In this document: positions 23,219-25,821 of the stretch, piece after piece
How positions within the stretch are numbered: position 1 is the first letter of the stretch
Layout of the letters: each line of letters begins with the position of its first letter
NCBI GenBank assembly: GCA_035276085.1
Contig: DATELY010000002.1
Location: forward strand, 1 to 25,821
Direction: 5' to 3'
DNA length: 25,821 nucleotides
From: DATELY01 sp035276085
GTDB lineage: Bacteria > Pseudomonadota > Gammaproteobacteria > Steroidobacterales > Steroidobacteraceae
Notes under the pieces: model-generated
Database searches by the model: none
The model's input: only the letters and a program-made list of their open reading frames with translations
Told to the model about the DNA's origin: nothing
Program-made: the position numbers and the translations under genes

Positions 23219-25189
23219 ATGGTCAGGTCGTCCAACAGAGTATCGATCGCAGCACTCGGCGTGGCTTTGCTGGCCATAGCGCCAACCATGGGCTTTGCCG
23301 CTCCGGCTGCCAACGCAAAACTGGCTGCCAGAGTGTTACCCCTTGGCTATGCGGCGCCGGCGCGTCCGGCCACTTCCAAGGGGATCTCTTGCGACGAGAT
23401 CAAGGCCAAGTTTCGACCTGATGCCAACACCCGAGTGACGCTGGTCCGAGCATTCCGCAAAGGCGAGGATCTCAATCTGGACGGCAAGGCATCGGGGAAT
23501 GCTGCGCCAGACGATGTCTGCATGGTCAAGATGATCGTCGGCCCCGGCAACCCAGGTCCTGTGGGTGCTCCGTCGACCTCTGAAGGAATCGGCATCGAGG
23601 TATGGCTGCCGTCACCGCACACGTGGAACAACCGGATTCACGCGTGGGGAACCGGCGGTTTTTCGGGGCCGTGGCAGATCAGCTCGCTCACGGCATTCGG
23701 CCTGCCGCAAGAGGGCTTGTTCGCGTTTGCACTCTATCCCGCCGGAGGTCCTGACCAAGCGGCCATCGAGGGCTCTGTTGCAGCGATCAACGACGGTGGC
23801 CACGTCATGCCGCCGGGAGATACCTCGGGTGCGAGCGGGGTGTTTGCGATGAACCCGGACGGCTCCATCAACACGAGACTGTTGGAGGATTTCTCCGTCC
23901 GTGCCGATCACGAAATGGCGTTGAAGACCAAGGCGCTCGTTGAACTGTATTACGGACGCCCAGCCGCTCGTACCTATTTCACGGGTACCTCCGGTGGTGG
24001 CCGACAAGGCATGAAGGCAGCTCAAGCGCATCCCGAGGATTGGGATGGCATCCTTGCCATGAATCCCGGCATGTTCTGGACACGCATGACAACGTCTCAG
24101 CTGTACCCGCAGATCGTGTTCCAGCGCGATCTGGGCGGCAAGCTGCCGACGCGTGCGCAACTCGATCTCGTCTCCTCTGCGGCAGTCAGTGCCTGCGATA
24201 CGGACCTCAACGGACAGCACGCGGGATGGATCAGCGACCCCGCGGCCTGTCGTTACGATCCGACGAAGGACCGCTCGGTCCTGTGTACGAGTGACGGCGG
24301 CGACAATGCAACGAATGCCTGTGTCACTCGCAAGATCGCCTTGGCAGTCAACAAGATCTGGTTTGGACCCACGGAAGACGGCAGCGTCCCGGATCCCGCG
24401 GTCTCGGTCGGTCAAGGTCCGAGCCTGGACACGGCCAACAAACAATTGTGGTTTGGTCTGCCCCGGGGAATCGGTCTCCACACCACGTCTTATCCGTCGG
24501 CTTTAGCGACGTCGCTCCCCGATGGAAAGCCTGTGCCCTTCACGGTGGCAACCGACACCGTGGCCTTGGTGCTCCAGGATCCGAAGCTCGGCACGCCGGG
24601 TTACAAGAATGCCAAGTCGAACGGGGTGGACGGCTGGAAAGCGCTCAGCTATGCGGACTTGGCGCGTGCCCACCGCGAAGGACTGCGGCTCCAGAAGGCC
24701 CTCGCCGGCATGAATTCGGAAGATCCAGATCTAACCAGGCTTCGCGACAGCAAGACAAAGCTGATACTGCTGTGGGGCCTGTCGGATGAAGTCGTTCCAT
24801 CCGCCGGCGGACCTTATTACTACAACCAGGTCGTCGAAAAGATGGGCAGCGTTGCTGAAGTGCAGAAGTATTTCCGCTTCTATCCCGTCCCGGGAATCGG
24901 ACACATTTACACACCGGGAAACATCAACGGTAAAGCAGGCGTCAGCCCGCCGGCGGATCCGCCTTTCAACATCGATGGCAAGCCCATCGTCATCCGCGGG
25001 AAGATGTTCCACTACTTGGTCGACTGGGTGGAAAAGCAGCAAGCTCCGGGTGACCTCGTCGTGAGTAACAACAGTGGCAAGGTCTCCCGACCCTTGTGCC
25101 TGTATCCCGCAAAGCTGAAGTACGTGGGGAAAGACCCTGCTGCGGCTGGTAGCTATCGCTGCGATCCTGGTGCAGGCGCTCACCGATGA
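23219..25189 (+). CDS. Tannase/feruloyl esterase family secreted hydrolase
   Basis: The 656-residue protein has a signal peptide (basic start, hydrophobic core AALGVALLAIAPTMGF, cleavage near residue 28). It has the tannase/feruloyl-esterase fold: HAWGTGGFSG oxyanion region (141-150), nucleophile Ser258 in FTGTSGGGRQGMKAA, Asp523 in LILLWGLSDEVVP, and His562 in PGIGHIYTPG, plus the lid-like domain between about 290 and 480. The family hydrolyses esters of phenolic acids (tannins, feruloyl esters; PET-derived MHET in MHETase). In most members a Cys precedes the nucleophile and a Cys follows the catalytic His, forming a disulfide. Here both are absent (Thr257 and Ile563). Purine-rich AGAGGAGAGAG precedes the ATG. 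It is probably periplasmic or surface-exposed and could release an acid or alcohol for the intracellular enzymes. Confidence 0.9.
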   Translation: MVRSSNRVSIAALGVALLAIAPTMGFAAPAANAKLAARVLPLGYAAPARPATSKGISCDEIKAKFRPDANTRVTLVRAFRKGEDLNLDGKASGNAAPDDVCMVKMIVGPGNPGPVGAPSTSEGIGIEVWLPSPHTWNNRIHAWGTGGFSGPWQISSLTAFGLPQEGLFAFALYPAGGPDQAAIEGSVAAINDGGHVMPPGDTSGASGVFAMNPDGSINTRLLEDFSVRADHEMALKTKALVELYYGRPAARTYFTGTSGGGRQGMKAAQAHPEDWDGILAMNPGMFWTRMTTSQLYPQIVFQRDLGGKLPTRAQLDLVSSAAVSACDTDLNGQHAGWISDPAACRYDPTKDRSVLCTSDGGDNATNACVTRKIALAVNKIWFGPTEDGSVPDPAVSVGQGPSLDTANKQLWFGLPRGIGLHTTSYPSALATSLPDGKPVPFTVATDTVALVLQDPKLGTPGYKNAKSNGVDGWKALSYADLARAHREGLRLQKALAGMNSEDPDLTRLRDSKTKLILLWGLSDEVVPSAGGPYYYNQVVEKMGSVAEVQKYFRFYPVPGIGHIYTPGNINGKAGVSPPADPPFNIDGKPIVIRGKMFHYLVDWVEKQQAPGDLVVSNNSGKVSRPLCLYPAKLKYVGKDPAAAGSYRCDPGAGAHR

Positions 25190-25258
25190 ACCTGGTCTAG
25201 GTCGAATGGCACTAAGTTAAGCCGATGCCAGCAGGTCGTGGGGATGGGGCGTGGGACA

Positions 25259-25290
25259 TGGGCCAGAATTAAGTCCTCCTCTCTGGCCCA
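25259..25290 (+). terminator. Hairpin after the tannase-like gene
   Basis: TGGGCCAGA (25259-25267) and TCTGGCCCA (25282-25290) form a perfect 9-bp stem around a 14-base pyrimidine-rich loop, 70 bp after the esterase stop. No U-tract follows. CCAAGCC repeats (25288-25316) lie immediately downstream. Confidence 0.5.
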
Positions 25291-25416
25291 AGCCTCACAC
25301 CCCAAGCCCCAAGCCCGCAAAGAATTTGCATCGAGCGGCTGCACGCGCGAGCTTCATGATCGATTGGATCAGCCCGCCATCGATGGCGGACCATTGTGTG
25401 AAAGAGTACTGAATAG

Positions 25417-25821
25417 ATGAGCATCGAAGAAGCCGGCGCGTATGAGGTTGAGATCCGTCGCAACGTGTTCATTCCCATCGCCGGCGGTGAACTCGCCGCC
25501 GATCTGTACCTTCCCAAAGGAGCGTCGCGCAGCCCAGCACTGGTCATGCTGGTGCCCTACAGCAAGGATTGGGGAAGCGGCGGTTGGTTCTGGCACTCAC
25601 ATCATTATTTTGCGCGGCACGGGTATGCCTGTGTGCTGGTGGATTTCCGCGGAACGGGAAGTTCCAGTGGCGAGGCGCGCGCGCCATTCGATCCGGCTGA
25701 AGCCGATGATGGCGTGGCGGCGATCGAATGGGCGGCTCAACAAGCGTGGTGCACGGGACAGGTGGGCATGTGGGGAGCGTCATACGGCGCCATCAGTTCA
25801 CTGCGTGTGGCCTCGCGCCGC
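25417..25821 (+). CDS. CocE/NonD (S15 peptidase-like) family hydrolase, N-terminal part
   Basis: The frame is open from ATG 25417 to the end of the window (135 residues), so the gene is truncated by the window edge. The fragment shows the alpha/beta-hydrolase start of the X-Pro dipeptidyl-peptidase/CocE family: VEIRRNVFIPIAGGELAADLYLP, LVPYSKDWG (oxyanion Tyr48), FARHGYACVLVDFRGTGSSSGE (65-86), and the nucleophile elbow GMWGASYGA with Ser122. Family members hydrolyse esters (cocaine esterase), cephalosporin esters or peptides. The weak ribosome site GAAAGAG lies about ten bases upstream. It follows the tannase-like gene at 227 bp in the same direction, so two ester-cleaving enzymes stand together. 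The rest of the catalytic triad and the jelly-roll domain lie outside. Confidence 0.88.
   Translation, partial: MSIEEAGAYEVEIRRNVFIPIAGGELAADLYLPKGASRSPALVMLVPYSKDWGSGGWFWHSHHYFARHGYACVLVDFRGTGSSSGEARAPFDPAEADDGVAAIEWAAQQAWCTGQVGMWGASYGAISSLRVASRR

Overview
The window looks like a catabolic gene region from a high-GC member of the Pseudomonadota. The TonB-dependent receptor, the tannase-like secreted esterase, the HupE/UreJ protein and the style of the acyl-CoA genes fit a sphingomonad- or Steroidobacter-like bacterium, but the genus cannot be settled from sequence alone. No rRNA, tRNA, CRISPR array, transposase or intact insertion sequence was seen.

Region 1 (1-939) holds the 3' end of a TonB-dependent receptor gene and a hairpin. 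Region 2 (940-10876, all minus strand) reads as one long gene train. In transcription order it encodes a flavin monooxygenase of the acyl-CoA dehydrogenase fold, an FAH-family hydrolase, a HupE/UreJ membrane protein, a DUF3500 protein with a His-rich tail, an AMP-forming acyl-CoA ligase, a 2-keto-4-pentenoate hydratase-like protein, a bicupin, a large membrane protein carrying a linalool dehydratase/isomerase-like (LDI-like) domain, and a tiny two-helix membrane protein. Gaps are 3-60 bp, except about 157 bp before the LDI-like gene. Region 3 (10877-14555) is regulatory and mixed: a cupin gene (minus), a luciferase-like monooxygenase gene (plus), a TetR gene (minus), and long intergenic stretches with palindromes.

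Region 4 (14556-19968, plus) is a compact operon: an aminoglycoside-phosphotransferase-like kinase, a thiolase, an enoyl-CoA hydratase, an acyl-CoA dehydrogenase and an SDR. The kinase and dehydrogenase match the two halves of the eukaryotic ACAD10/ACAD11 fusion. Together with the ligase of region 2 this supplies a complete set for activating a hydroxy acid, removing its hydroxyl by phosphorylation and elimination, and running one beta-oxidation turn. Region 5 (20041-22628) is a divergent LysR-mmsA pair with a palindromic operator. Region 6 (23219-25821) encodes a secreted tannase/feruloyl-esterase-like protein and the start of a CocE/NonD-type hydrolase.

A 13-bp palindrome, TGAGA-N3-TCTCA and close variants, occurs upstream of the region 2 train, between the divergent cupin and luciferase-like genes, and upstream of the region 4 operon. 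It is a good candidate operator for the TetR protein encoded among these sites and would tie regions 2-4 into one regulon. The most novel elements are the membrane-anchored LDI-like protein inside a ring/acid catabolic train, its apparent co-regulation with a split ACAD10/11-type kinase-dehydrogenase module, and the DUF3500-HupE pair. The natural substrate is unknown; a terpenoid-like, branched or ester-containing hydroxylated compound is an inference.
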